A stretch of DNA of 64,000 nucleotides from Anatilimnocola aggregata (GTDB lineage Bacteria; Planctomycetota; Planctomycetia; Pirellulales; Pirellulaceae). This document shows positions 56,831 through 64,000 of the stretch, one piece after another. Below the pieces are notes generated by a model. It had not been told where the DNA came from and did not search any database. It saw only the letters and a list, made by a program, of their open reading frames with translations. The position numbers were made by a program, and so were the translations under genes. The stretch covers positions 6,200,001 to 6,264,000 of the forward strand of contig NZ_CP036274.1 in the NCBI RefSeq assembly GCF_007747655.1. Reading direction: 5' to 3'. The number at the start of each line of letters is the position of its first letter. The first letter of the stretch is position 1.

Positions 56831-58753
56831 ATGCGGCTATCGCTGGCCCGCGGATTTGCGCTGCCTGTCTGCCTGTTTTGGGCGGTCATTGCTGCTGCGC
56901 AGTCCGGACCTCAGTCCGACCCGTTTGCCGCTCCCGCCACACGGCCTGCAAGTACCCAACCCAGCGCGCCGCTTTATATCACCTCGCAGTCCGATGTGAT
57001 CATTCCGTTTTCGATTCGCGCGACCGATGCCCAGGGCCGAGCGCCAGCCAAAGTTCGAATCTATGTTTCGCTCGACCAGGGACGAACTTGGGATCTGTAT
57101 CAGGAAGTGAAGCCCGAAGAAAAAGGCTTTCGCTTTCGACCTAAGCGGGATGCGGAATTTTGGTTTGCAACTCAAACGGTAGCTGCCGATGGTACGACCG
57201 ATCGGCAGGACCAGCGAGTCGCTCAAATGCGGCTAATCATCGATACGGCCAAGCCGCGCTTGCAGATTACTCCGCGACTGGATGAATCGGGCCGAGTCCA
57301 TTTGACCTGGACGGCAGCCGATCCGTTTTTGCAGAACAACTCAGTTCGCCTCGAATGGCAAGACCCGACCAGCGGCGGTTGGCAATCGGTAACCGCGACC
57401 ACCTCGCCGGGCGAAGCAGCGACGCGGGGACAAGTGGCCGCGCGGTCGACCATTACGCCCCCGGCCGGTCTGGAAAAAATCGTCATCCGGGGCGAAGCAG
57501 CAGACTCGGCGGGAAACAAGACGATTCTGACGCAGCAGTTTGAATTGAAGGCCGCCGGTGAATCGGGACAGCAAGCATTGTTGCCGTCGGCACCCGGCAG
57601 CGGAGCACTGGCCCAGCGTTGGACGCCGGAACAAAACGATCCGTACACTCGCCGGCCCACGAACATCGATCCGGCATTGCCCCGCGTGCAACCCAATACG
57701 GCGCTCGCCAAAGTTGGACCGACGAATCAACTTCCACCGCCGCGAGAAGAATTGCCGCACGACGATCAACAGCCCCAACTGGTGCGAAATCCTTATTCGC
57801 CAACCAGTGGCGGCACCCCCGCGCGGCCGGCTAACACGGGCGAACTACTCCCACCCGCTGACGACACTCAGCGGGGCTATCCAAATCAGACCGAGAGCCT
57901 GCCGCCACCGACGCAGAACGATGGCCTGAACAACACCCCAAGCTTCAATGCTCCGGACAACGAATATCAATCGCCGCGCGGGTATTCTTCGCCCCGGCCC
58001 AGCGAGACGATCGTGCGGCCCGAGCCCATCGAGCGCGAGCCGATTGCCCCGCCTCGGCGGGTCGAGGCCATTTCACCACCCCAGGGTGATCGGCCGCGAA
58101 TGACAAATTCCAAACGCTTCAGCCTCGATTACGACGTGGAAGCCGTGGGGCCCGAAGGAGTCGCTGATGTGGAGTTGTGGGGGACCGGCGACCGGGGACA
58201 AACCTGGGTGAAGTGGGGCTCCGATCCCGATCGCGCGACGCCGTTCGAAGTCGAAGTCAGCAACGAAGCCATCTATGGCTTTCGCATCGTGATTGTCGGT
58301 CGCAATGGCCTGGCGAGTAACACGCCGCAAACGGGCGATGCGGCGGATATTTGGGTCGGGGTCGATCTGGCCAAACCACATGCCCGGCTGACGGGTGCAA
58401 CCATTGCCGGTGGTGAACAAGCGGGCAAACTCGAGATTCGTTGGGATGCCAATGACGACCACTTTGGTCCGCGCCCCATCACGCTTGCTGTTTCCGACCG
58501 TGCCGCTGGGCCGTTCACGCCGATCGCAGCGGGGCTGCCCAATACGGGGCGATACTTCTGGGAATTCGATCCCCGCATCCGTCGGCAACTCTTCATTCGG
58601 ATCGAAGCTCAAGACGAAGCGGGCAATCTGGCCGCCGATCAATTGACCGACCCGATCTCGATCGAAGGGCTCGCACCAAAAGGTCGCATTCGCGATCTCG
58701 CCCCAGCACCAAATGGCCCGCCACAGGCCTTCCGCTCACCACTGTTTCGGTAA
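56831..58753 (+). CDS. Secreted hypothetical protein with Asp-box/Ig-like segments and Pro-rich linker
   Basis: 640 residues. Signal peptide about 1-23 (LARGFALPVCLFWAVIAAAQ). Residues 40-240 and 415-620 form two beta-sandwich-like regions with Asp-box-like motifs (YVSLDQGRTWDLYQ, GTGDRGQTWVKWG), typical of beta-propeller or Ig-like extracellular domains. Between them, residues about 250-410 are Pro/Gln/Asn/Arg-rich and low in order (PPPREELPHDDQQPQ, PPPTQNDGLNN). The C-terminal half contains KRFSLDYDVEAVGPEGVADV and VDLAKPHARL repeats. I do not recognise a defined family; it resembles planctomycete secreted proteins. It is likely exported to the periplasm or surface. Confidence 0.75.
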   Translation: MRLSLARGFALPVCLFWAVIAAAQSGPQSDPFAAPATRPASTQPSAPLYITSQSDVIIPFSIRATDAQGRAPAKVRIYVSLDQGRTWDLYQEVKPEEKGFRFRPKRDAEFWFATQTVAADGTTDRQDQRVAQMRLIIDTAKPRLQITPRLDESGRVHLTWTAADPFLQNNSVRLEWQDPTSGGWQSVTATTSPGEAATRGQVAARSTITPPAGLEKIVIRGEAADSAGNKTILTQQFELKAAGESGQQALLPSAPGSGALAQRWTPEQNDPYTRRPTNIDPALPRVQPNTALAKVGPTNQLPPPREELPHDDQQPQLVRNPYSPTSGGTPARPANTGELLPPADDTQRGYPNQTESLPPPTQNDGLNNTPSFNAPDNEYQSPRGYSSPRPSETIVRPEPIEREPIAPPRRVEAISPPQGDRPRMTNSKRFSLDYDVEAVGPEGVADVELWGTGDRGQTWVKWGSDPDRATPFEVEVSNEAIYGFRIVIVGRNGLASNTPQTGDAADIWVGVDLAKPHARLTGATIAGGEQAGKLEIRWDANDDHFGPRPITLAVSDRAAGPFTPIAAGLPNTGRYFWEFDPRIRRQLFIRIEAQDEAGNLAADQLTDPISIEGLAPKGRIRDLAPAPNGPPQAFRSPLFR

Positions 58754-58802
58754 GTGGACTTCTTCCTGCACGTCTTCAGAGTCAGGCACAGCAAGAAATG
58801 CT

Positions 58803-58833
58803 CAAGGGCATGAAGGTTGCCTTCATGCCCTTG
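58803..58833. terminator. 14-bp perfect hairpin between convergent genes
   Basis: CAAGGGCATGAAGG and CCTTCATGCCCTTG flank TTG. It is 50 bases after the plus-strand gene stop and 25 bases from the stop of the minus-strand kinase, so it may terminate either or both. T-rich flanks are weak. Confidence 0.7.
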
Positions 58834-58857
58834 TTAAGTCGTTATCAGCGACAGCGT

Positions 58858-59724
58858 TTATCGCGCGGCGGGTGTTGAAGACGCGGGCTGAATGGCAGCT
58901 GCGATTGCCGGGGCGGGTTCGGTCGCTGGTGGAGCAATCGCGGGAGCAACGGGCAACTTGATCGTTATCGCCGTTCCTTTGCCAACCGTGCTTTCGACTC
59001 GAATGCGGCCACGGTGAGCTTCGACAATCCGCTTGCAAGCCGAGAGGCCAAGGCCTGTGCCACCTTGGCCCGACTCATCGGGGCCAGTCTTCGTCGTAAA
59101 GAACGGCTCGAAGATGTGGCGCAGTTTGTCGGCAGGAATGCCACTACCCGAATCACGGACGGTCAGGTCGACCGTCTGATGCGTTTTGTCGTGTTCGACG
59201 CGCAGGATCAACTGCCCGCCGTTCAACATGGCCTGGCGCGCGTTGATGATGAGGTTAAGAATGATCTGCTGAATCTGATTTCCCACGGCCCAAGCGGGCG
59301 GGGCTTCACCAATCTGCAACTCGACGGCGATGCGGTACTTATTCAGTTCGCGATCGAGCAGAATCAGTGTTTCGTCGAGCAGTTTGGCCAGATCGGTCGG
59401 CGCGAACGAGGTCGCGCGATTGCGGGCAACCCCGAGTACACTGCCGGTAATCTTCGCAGCGCGCTGGGCAGCTGCATTGATCTTTTCGAAGGCTTTGTCG
59501 CGCGTGGGTTCGTCTTTATGACGCATGCCCATCCGCGCGTAATTAAGCACCGTCATCAGGATGTTGTTGAACTCGTGGGTCGTGGTCCCCATCAGTTCGC
59601 CCAATGATGTCAACTTCTGTGCTTGCAGCAACTCTGCTTCCAACTTGGCAACTTGCCGTTCGAGCTCAGCTGTGCGATCCGCTAGCAATCCACTCATATT
59701 GCCGCCATTCTCCCTGTTTGCCAT
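58858..59724 (-). CDS. Soluble sensor histidine kinase without sensor domain
   Basis: 288 residues. A coiled-coil-like N-terminus (RTAELERQVAKLEAELLQAQ) leads straight into the H-box LGELMGTTTHEFNNIL with His50, then N-box QIILNLIINARQAM, G1 DSGSGIPADKL, F-box EPFFTTK and G2 GGTGLGLSACKRIVEAHRG. All catalytic boxes are intact. There is no membrane segment or sensory domain, so it probably takes input from a partner via its coiled coil. A Pro/Ala-rich tail (APAIAPPATEPAPAIAAA) closes the protein. No response regulator is adjacent; the nearest signalling gene is 4.6 kb away. An alternative ATG is at 59697. Confidence 0.88.
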   Translation of the reverse strand: MANRENGGNMSGLLADRTAELERQVAKLEAELLQAQKLTSLGELMGTTTHEFNNILMTVLNYARMGMRHKDEPTRDKAFEKINAAAQRAAKITGSVLGVARNRATSFAPTDLAKLLDETLILLDRELNKYRIAVELQIGEAPPAWAVGNQIQQIILNLIINARQAMLNGGQLILRVEHDKTHQTVDLTVRDSGSGIPADKLRHIFEPFFTTKTGPDESGQGGTGLGLSACKRIVEAHRGRIRVESTVGKGTAITIKLPVAPAIAPPATEPAPAIAAAIQPASSTPAAR

Positions 59725-59910
59725 TGCGTGCTCGTTTCGACTGGCTTACTCGGTTCGCCTCGCCTACCCTGCCTCAGCGATTTAACTGCTTGAAGGGGCG
59801 GCACATCGACACTTCTCTGTTATCGACGAATCGAACTGGCCAGCATCACCGGCGGGCGATACAATCCGCGGCAATTGAATTGCGAATGAGTCCGCTGCAA
59901 GGAGGCAGCC

Positions 59911-60171
59911 ATGCACACCGTCGAAATGCGCGAAAGAATGATTCGAGTGGCCGAAGAACTGGGCTACTCCGTGCGGCAAGAGTGGCTCGGCGGCGCTGGT
60001 GGCGGATTGTGCGAGTTCGGCGGCCGTCGGCACATTTTTCTCGACCTGGCACTCTCAGCTGTCGAGCAACTCGATCAACTGGCTGCGGCTTTGCAGCAAG
60101 ACCCAGCGATACACTCCATTCGCTTGCCACTGCCGCTGCAACCGCTGCTGGGCATTCGCCGCGCGGCGTAA
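59911..60171 (+). CDS. Small conserved-looking protein, 86 aa
   Basis: Clear AAGGAGG box 5 bases before ATG 59911. The protein (MHTVEMRERMIRVAEELGYS, GGLCEFGGRRHIFLDLALSA) looks like a compact alpha/beta domain with a helix, a Gly-rich turn and a hydrophobic strand. No signal peptide. I do not recognise a family. Its end is one base from the stop of the convergent minus-strand gene, so transcripts overlap. Coding evidence is the ribosome site plus protein-like composition. Confidence 0.72.
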   Translation: MHTVEMRERMIRVAEELGYSVRQEWLGGAGGGLCEFGGRRHIFLDLALSAVEQLDQLAAALQQDPAIHSIRLPLPLQPLLGIRRAA

Positions 60172-60172
60172 G

Positions 60173-60439
60173 TCACTCGGCCGCTGGTGCTGAAGCCAAA
60201 TCGCCAAGTAACTCTTGAGCCAACTGTTGCATCTTGCTGTTTACCGTTCGCGCGGAACATTGACCACCCAAGATCGCAGCCCGGGCTAATTGCTGCCGAG
60301 CTGATTCGAGGTCAGTTTGCACATAACGCGTGACGACGAACTCGTTCCAAGCGCGAACGTCGATATCGCCTGCCGCGACTTGCGAGAGGAATTGCACAAA
60401 GCGTGACCGCAACCTGGCAGCCGAATCGGGCTCGGTCAT
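60173..60439 (-). CDS. Small hypothetical protein, translationally coupled to the sialidase
   Basis: 88 residues from ATG 60439 (MTEPDSAARLRSRFVQFLSQ, ARAAILGGQCSARTVNSKMQ). Its ATG overlaps the sialidase stop codon in an ATGA junction, so it probably depends on sialidase translation; an upstream in-frame start at 60454 would overlap more. All-helical, polar, no export signal, despite following an exported enzyme. Not recognised. It could be a regulator or accessory of the operon; this is inference. Confidence 0.62.
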   Translation of the reverse strand: MTEPDSAARLRSRFVQFLSQVAAGDIDVRAWNEFVVTRYVQTDLESARQQLARAAILGGQCSARTVNSKMQQLAQELLGDLASAPAAE

Positions 60440-61572
60440 GGAGCTTGAATCCACGTGAGCGGAATGTTGGCGAAGTGAAGTTGAGGTCGATACTTTTCGC
60501 CTTTACGGCTCAGTTCGTACAGCAGCCCGAGATTGCCCCCAGGCAAGCTGACGAGTGACGAGTACTCCGTTGCGCCGGGATCGAAGACTTTGGCCACTGG
60601 CCACGTTTTCCCTTCGTCCTTACTTGCGCGCAAGGTGAGATTGTGCCGTGTGGTTCCGGGTGGATTGCTGAAAAGCCATAGCCGGCGATCGGTCACCGGT
60701 TCATTCATCACGATCAGGGCCGCCTGACAAGCGGGCTCGGTTAAGGTGCGATCGATCTCGGGTTTACTCCAGGTTTCGCCAGCGTCGCGGCTGGTTGCGA
60801 GGGTGCGAAAGCCCTGCTTGTTGGTGCCGCGCATGTTAAGTACGACGGTTCCATCACTCCGCTGGGCAGCCTGACACTCGGCCGTATGTTCGCCGACGGT
60901 TTCGCCTTTTTGCCAGGTGCGACCACCATCGTCGCTGAAGATCGCGTGGCAGCGATACATCTTCGAGTCGCGCTCGGTGTGATAACTGGGAATGAAGAGC
61001 CGGCCGCTGGCGAGTTGAATGCCAATTCCCGGACCGGTGCCGTACCAGGTCCAACTGGGTTCGCGCGTGGTGGCAGAAATATCGCGCGGTTCGGACCACG
61101 TCGCGCCCTCGTCGTCACTCTTGATGATCCAGACCGTCGTCGGCCCGCTGCTTTGGCTATCGACAATCTGTTGCTCGCTGAAGGGACCGGGACTGCGGGT
61201 AAAGGGGAGCCAAATCGTACCCGTTTTTTGGTCGACCACCGGGCAGGGATTGCCGAGCGTATCTTCGCTTGCATCGGCGATCTTTTGCATCGGCAGCCAG
61301 GTTTTTCCACCATCGGTGCTGCGGCGCAAGACCAGATCGATATCGCCAATCAGGCCGGTTGCTTTCACGCGCCCTTCGCAAAAGGCGAGCAGCGTGCCTT
61401 GTTTGGTGGCAATCAAAGCAGGAATGCGATAGCGACCGTAGCCACCTTCACCCGAGACAAATAGGGGTTCAGTCGGCAAGTGGGCTGTTGATTCTGGAAC
61501 CTGCGCGAAAGCAGACAGCGCGGTCGCAGTGAGCACGAACAGTGAAACGACTGGCGCAGCGAACGGATTCAC
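60436..61572 (-). CDS. Exo-alpha-sialidase-like (GH33) secreted glycosidase
   Basis: 378 residues. Signal peptide about 1-23 (PVVSLFVLTATALSAFAQ). The FRIP-type motif YGRYRIPAL (44-52) and at least five Asp boxes (STDGGKTW, SDDEGATW, SDDGGRTW, SRDAGETW, SKDEGKTW) define a six-bladed sialidase propeller. Family enzymes release terminal sialic acids; planctomycete relatives may act on other sugars, and the substrate here is unproven. Start is GTG 61572, preceded by AGGGGTGA located inside the end of the dGTPase gene; the stop-start gap is 3 bases. It overlaps the next gene by 4 bases. Confidence 0.85.
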   Translation of the reverse strand: MNPFAAPVVSLFVLTATALSAFAQVPESTAHLPTEPLFVSGEGGYGRYRIPALIATKQGTLLAFCEGRVKATGLIGDIDLVLRRSTDGGKTWLPMQKIADASEDTLGNPCPVVDQKTGTIWLPFTRSPGPFSEQQIVDSQSSGPTTVWIIKSDDEGATWSEPRDISATTREPSWTWYGTGPGIGIQLASGRLFIPSYHTERDSKMYRCHAIFSDDGGRTWQKGETVGEHTAECQAAQRSDGTVVLNMRGTNKQGFRTLATSRDAGETWSKPEIDRTLTEPACQAALIVMNEPVTDRRLWLFSNPPGTTRHNLTLRASKDEGKTWPVAKVFDPGATEYSSLVSLPGGNLGLLYELSRKGEKYRPQLHFANIPLTWIQAP

Positions 61573-61575
61573 GAA

Positions 61576-62727
61576 TCACCCCTGGGCAAAGTGCTGTTCG
61601 AAAATGCTGAGGAAGAAGCGGTCCGTCATGCCGGCCAGATAGTCGCCGACCGCCCGGGGCGCGCCAACCCGCTCGATGCGGCGGAAGTGATGCGGCGGCA
61701 ACAGGTCCGGCTTGGCGAGATAGCCTTGAAAGGCCTGCTGCAGTTTGGCTTGCGCTTCGCGCCGCATGGTGATTAATCGCGCGTGACGATACACCCGCTC
61801 GTAGAGAAATCGTTCGAGCTCGCGTTTGAGTTCGGCCAGTTCAGGACTTGGTCCGATTCGAAAATCCAATCGCCGCGCTTCGTCGCTGCTCAAACCGCGG
61901 CACTCACGCAGGATCTCTCCCGAGTATTGCAGCACGTTGCTCACCTGGCGCTCGATCAATTCGTGAACCACCGCCTTGCGCAAACGGTCGCCCGAACAAT
62001 TGGCAAAGCGTCGATGTGCTGAAGCAACTGCCTCGCGCACGAGTGTCGTTTGTTGCAGTTCCTCAAGCGTGACGAGACCGAGCTTGACCGCATCGTCGGA
62101 ATCGTGAGCATCGTAAGTCATGCTGTCAGCTGCTTCGACCACCTGCACTTCGAGCAGCGGGCCGCAACCGCCGGTCGCCGCGAAGAGGGCTGCCTTTTCG
62201 GCGCGGGTCTGCTGACCTTCGAGCAATTCGTAGGTGAGATTCAACCCCGAGAATTCGGCGTACCGCTGTTCCAGATCCTCGGCAATGGTGAGGGCAAACC
62301 GATTGTGCGAAAAGCCGCCGTACTCGTGCAACACTTCGTTCAGCGCGTCTTCGCCGGCATGCCCAAAGGGCGGATGGCCGATATCGTGAAACAGCGCAAG
62401 CGCTTCGACCAGGTCTTCGTTCAACCGCAAACAGCGCCCCAGTGTGCGGGCGAGGCACGATACTTCGTGCGTGTGCGTGAGCCGCGTCCGATGGTAATCG
62501 CCGAAGTCGCCGGTAAAGACTTGCATCTTGCCGCTCAGGCGACGAAAGGCAGCCGAGTGAATCACGCGGTCGCGATCTCGCTGAAAAGGGCCGCGATAAG
62601 GATGCTCGGGCTGCGGATGCTTCCGTCCCTTGCTCTGCCGACTGAACATGGCATAGCTGGCAAACAGTGCGCGTTCGCGCTCATCGACGGTGCAAATTAG
62701 GTTGGAGAGGTCAGGCAGCGTATTCAT
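61576..62727 (-). CDS. dgt: Deoxyguanosine triphosphate triphosphohydrolase-like HD protein
   Basis: 383 residues. HD-superfamily dNTP triphosphohydrolase that converts dNTPs to deoxynucleosides and triphosphate. Motifs: FRRLSGKMQVF, RTRLTHTHEVS, then ALFHDIGHPPFGHAGEDAL with the HD dyad at His114/Asp115 and YDAHDSDDAVKLG downstream. Length is normal for the dGTPase-like group. It is the first of three tightly packed minus-strand genes, and the role beside a sialidase is not obvious; co-transcription may be only positional. Start ATG 62727 has a modest AGGGCG box. Confidence 0.88.
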   Translation of the reverse strand: MNTLPDLSNLICTVDERERALFASYAMFSRQSKGRKHPQPEHPYRGPFQRDRDRVIHSAAFRRLSGKMQVFTGDFGDYHRTRLTHTHEVSCLARTLGRCLRLNEDLVEALALFHDIGHPPFGHAGEDALNEVLHEYGGFSHNRFALTIAEDLEQRYAEFSGLNLTYELLEGQQTRAEKAALFAATGGCGPLLEVQVVEAADSMTYDAHDSDDAVKLGLVTLEELQQTTLVREAVASAHRRFANCSGDRLRKAVVHELIERQVSNVLQYSGEILRECRGLSSDEARRLDFRIGPSPELAELKRELERFLYERVYRHARLITMRREAQAKLQQAFQGYLAKPDLLPPHHFRRIERVGAPRAVGDYLAGMTDRFFLSIFEQHFAQG

Positions 62728-62789
62728 CGCCCTATGTTAGGCGCGATTGGTGCGCGCGAAAAGATGATGGTGACCTCGATAGGCGTTGA

Positions 62790-64000
62790 TTAGCGAGGGA
62801 CGGTCTTTTCGCCCATCACTACTTCGCTTTTCGTTCCCTTTTGCAGTTCGGCGACCGTCACTTTGGACGTGAAGACCTGCGGCATGGGTTGGGTAGCAGG
62901 AGCACCTGCCGGAAGGCGAAAATCCAGGCGGGCCTCGCGAAACGGTCCACCCGTAAGTTCCCAGCGAATTGGATAGGTGCCCTTGGCAAACTTCACGATC
63001 TTTTCGCGGGGGCCTTTGATCACTATGCCCGCACCCACGCTGTTGAACTTCTCACCGTTCAACGAGACGGTATTGAAATCCTCACTCGACGTGCCACCGC
63101 CATGAAAGACTCCATATTCGCCATCGGCGGCAATCACGAGCACACCCTCGAATACGATCGATAATTTGCCGCCCCCTGCCCGAAAACGCGACAGCTGGCG
63201 ATTAAATTCGGTAGACTCGATCACTTTGTTTTCGTTTACATAACTAAGAAGTATGTCTTGTGGCGCGCCATCGACATAAATCAACCCGCGCATGCCGGGG
63301 AGCCACTCGGAGGCCACAAATTCGGCTGAAGAAGCAGGAACGAACGACTGCGGAGATGGCGCAACAACCGGCGGCTCAGCTGCCGGAGGATCAAATTGCA
63401 ATGGAACAAATTTCGGTGCGGCCGGCGCTGGCGAGGAAGGCTCAGCGGCCTTCGCGGCTGCCCCAAAAGCGACTTCTGTCTTCGCTTGTTGGCGGAGGGT
63501 TGTGGTAAGTCGTTTGGGCGTTGCCATCACCGGAGGCAAGGCATCGGCAGGAGCGCCATCGGCACAACGGACATCGATCTTGGCATTGCCGAGTCCACCG
63601 CCGGTTAGTTCCCACTTGAGGATATGTTCGCCCTTGGGCAGAGAGATGGTCCGCATCTCGTTTTTGGTTCGATCATCGCCGACGGTGGAAATTTTTTCGC
63701 CACGGACAAAGAAAGTGTGAACACCACCGCTCGACGATCCACCGACATGATGAAAGGTGTAGTCGCCGTCCTTGGGAACGATGAGCACCCCTTCGAGCCG
63801 GATCATCACGCGCTGCGTTGGCTGACGGAACGGTTGCAGCAGTGGGTCGAACTCGGCTCCGGTGATGGTATGGCCAGGTTGATAGCTGACGAGGACGTTC
63901 TGAACTTGATTGTCGACCAATACGAGTCCGAATAGACCCGGTTCCCACCCGGTTTGATTGCTGGCACTCTTGGTCGACGATGTGCCAGGCTTGGAAGCAC
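62790..64000 (-). CDS. Tandem PA14-like carbohydrate-binding-type protein, partial (N-terminus beyond window)
   Basis: About 403 C-terminal residues are visible; the frame stays open to the right edge (TGWEPGLFGLVLVD), so the start is missing. It contains two copies of a beta-sandwich unit of about 150 residues: copy 1 (about nt 63540-63960, LEGVLIVPKDGDYTFHHVGG) and copy 2 (about 62870-63310, FEGVLVIAADGEYGVFHGGG), each ending in KWELTGG or RWELTGG. The pattern W-x-P-G-x-x-G-L-x-x-V-D and the DGDYTF-type strand are like PA14 domains, which bind glycans. A Pro/Ala-rich linker separates them. Likely secreted or surface; 62 bases before dgt, possibly the same operon. Confidence 0.7.
   Translation of the reverse strand, partial: ASKPGTSSTKSASNQTGWEPGLFGLVLVDNQVQNVLVSYQPGHTITGAEFDPLLQPFRQPTQRVMIRLEGVLIVPKDGDYTFHHVGGSSSGGVHTFFVRGEKISTVGDDRTKNEMRTISLPKGEHILKWELTGGGLGNAKIDVRCADGAPADALPPVMATPKRLTTTLRQQAKTEVAFGAAAKAAEPSSPAPAAPKFVPLQFDPPAAEPPVVAPSPQSFVPASSAEFVASEWLPGMRGLIYVDGAPQDILLSYVNENKVIESTEFNRQLSRFRAGGGKLSIVFEGVLVIAADGEYGVFHGGGTSSEDFNTVSLNGEKFNSVGAGIVIKGPREKIVKFAKGTYPIRWELTGGPFREARLDFRLPAGAPATQPMPQVFTSKVTVAELQKGTKSEVVMGEKTVPR

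Overview
The window looks like a chromosomal segment of a planctomycete, most likely in or near the Pirellulales. Hallmarks are a PSCyt1/DUF1549/DUF1553 gene paired with a DUF1501 gene, BBP7-type outer-membrane barrels, signal peptidase I with a huge insertion, and two surface proteins that open with an Arg-rich 'F-L-E-x-L-E-x-R-S' (LEPR-XLL-like) motif. No rRNA, tRNA, CRISPR array, phage or insertion sequence was recognised. Calls rest on reading motifs and sequence by eye; no database search was run.

Layout. 1-2989 (minus): trehalose/glycogen operon, treZ followed by an amylo-alpha-1,6-glucosidase cut by the window edge. 3255-9199: a small BON protein, a small unknown protein, a HAD phosphatase fused to a HerA-like P-loop ATPase, a membrane-anchored squalene-cyclase-like repeat protein and an outer-membrane barrel. 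9446-13239: translation/secretion housekeeping cluster ffh-rpsP-trmD-rplS-yraN, without rimM. 13401-16757: a membrane protein, an HTH protein and a BBP7 barrel. 17058-20894: a secreted protein with seven DUF11 repeats. 20924-24889 (minus): the PSCyt1 and DUF1501 pair. 25146-25988: a zinc-ribbon membrane protein, then about 1.2 kb of noncoding DNA.

27203-48994 is one uninterrupted 21.8-kb gene (about 7,263 residues, a third of the window). It encodes a giant surface protein: LEPR-XLL-like leader, about 25 autotransporter-associated beta-strand repeats arranged in three recurring module types, a second 'WDGG..W' start module, FHA-like repeats, and a C-terminal RTX-type Gly/Asp nonapeptide array. 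It has no evident C-terminal autotransporter barrel. A perfect 18-bp inverted repeat follows it.

49530-56566 (plus): signal peptidase I, LptB, a PAS/GAF signalling protein with a degenerate receiver, a membrane metallophosphoesterase, and csrA with a long tail. 56831-58753: a secreted Asp-box protein ending at a strong hairpin. 58858-59724 (minus): a soluble histidine kinase. 59911-60171: a small conserved-looking protein. 60173-64000 (minus): a tandem PA14-like repeat protein, a dGTPase-like HD hydrolase, a GH33-type sialidase and a translationally coupled small protein; the last three are packed as an operon.

Taken together the region is rich in envelope and extracellular functions (two giant or large LEPR-XLL proteins, three barrel/secreted proteins, signal peptidase, LptB, Ffh). 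The most unusual object is the 7,263-residue protein and its higher-order repeat design.
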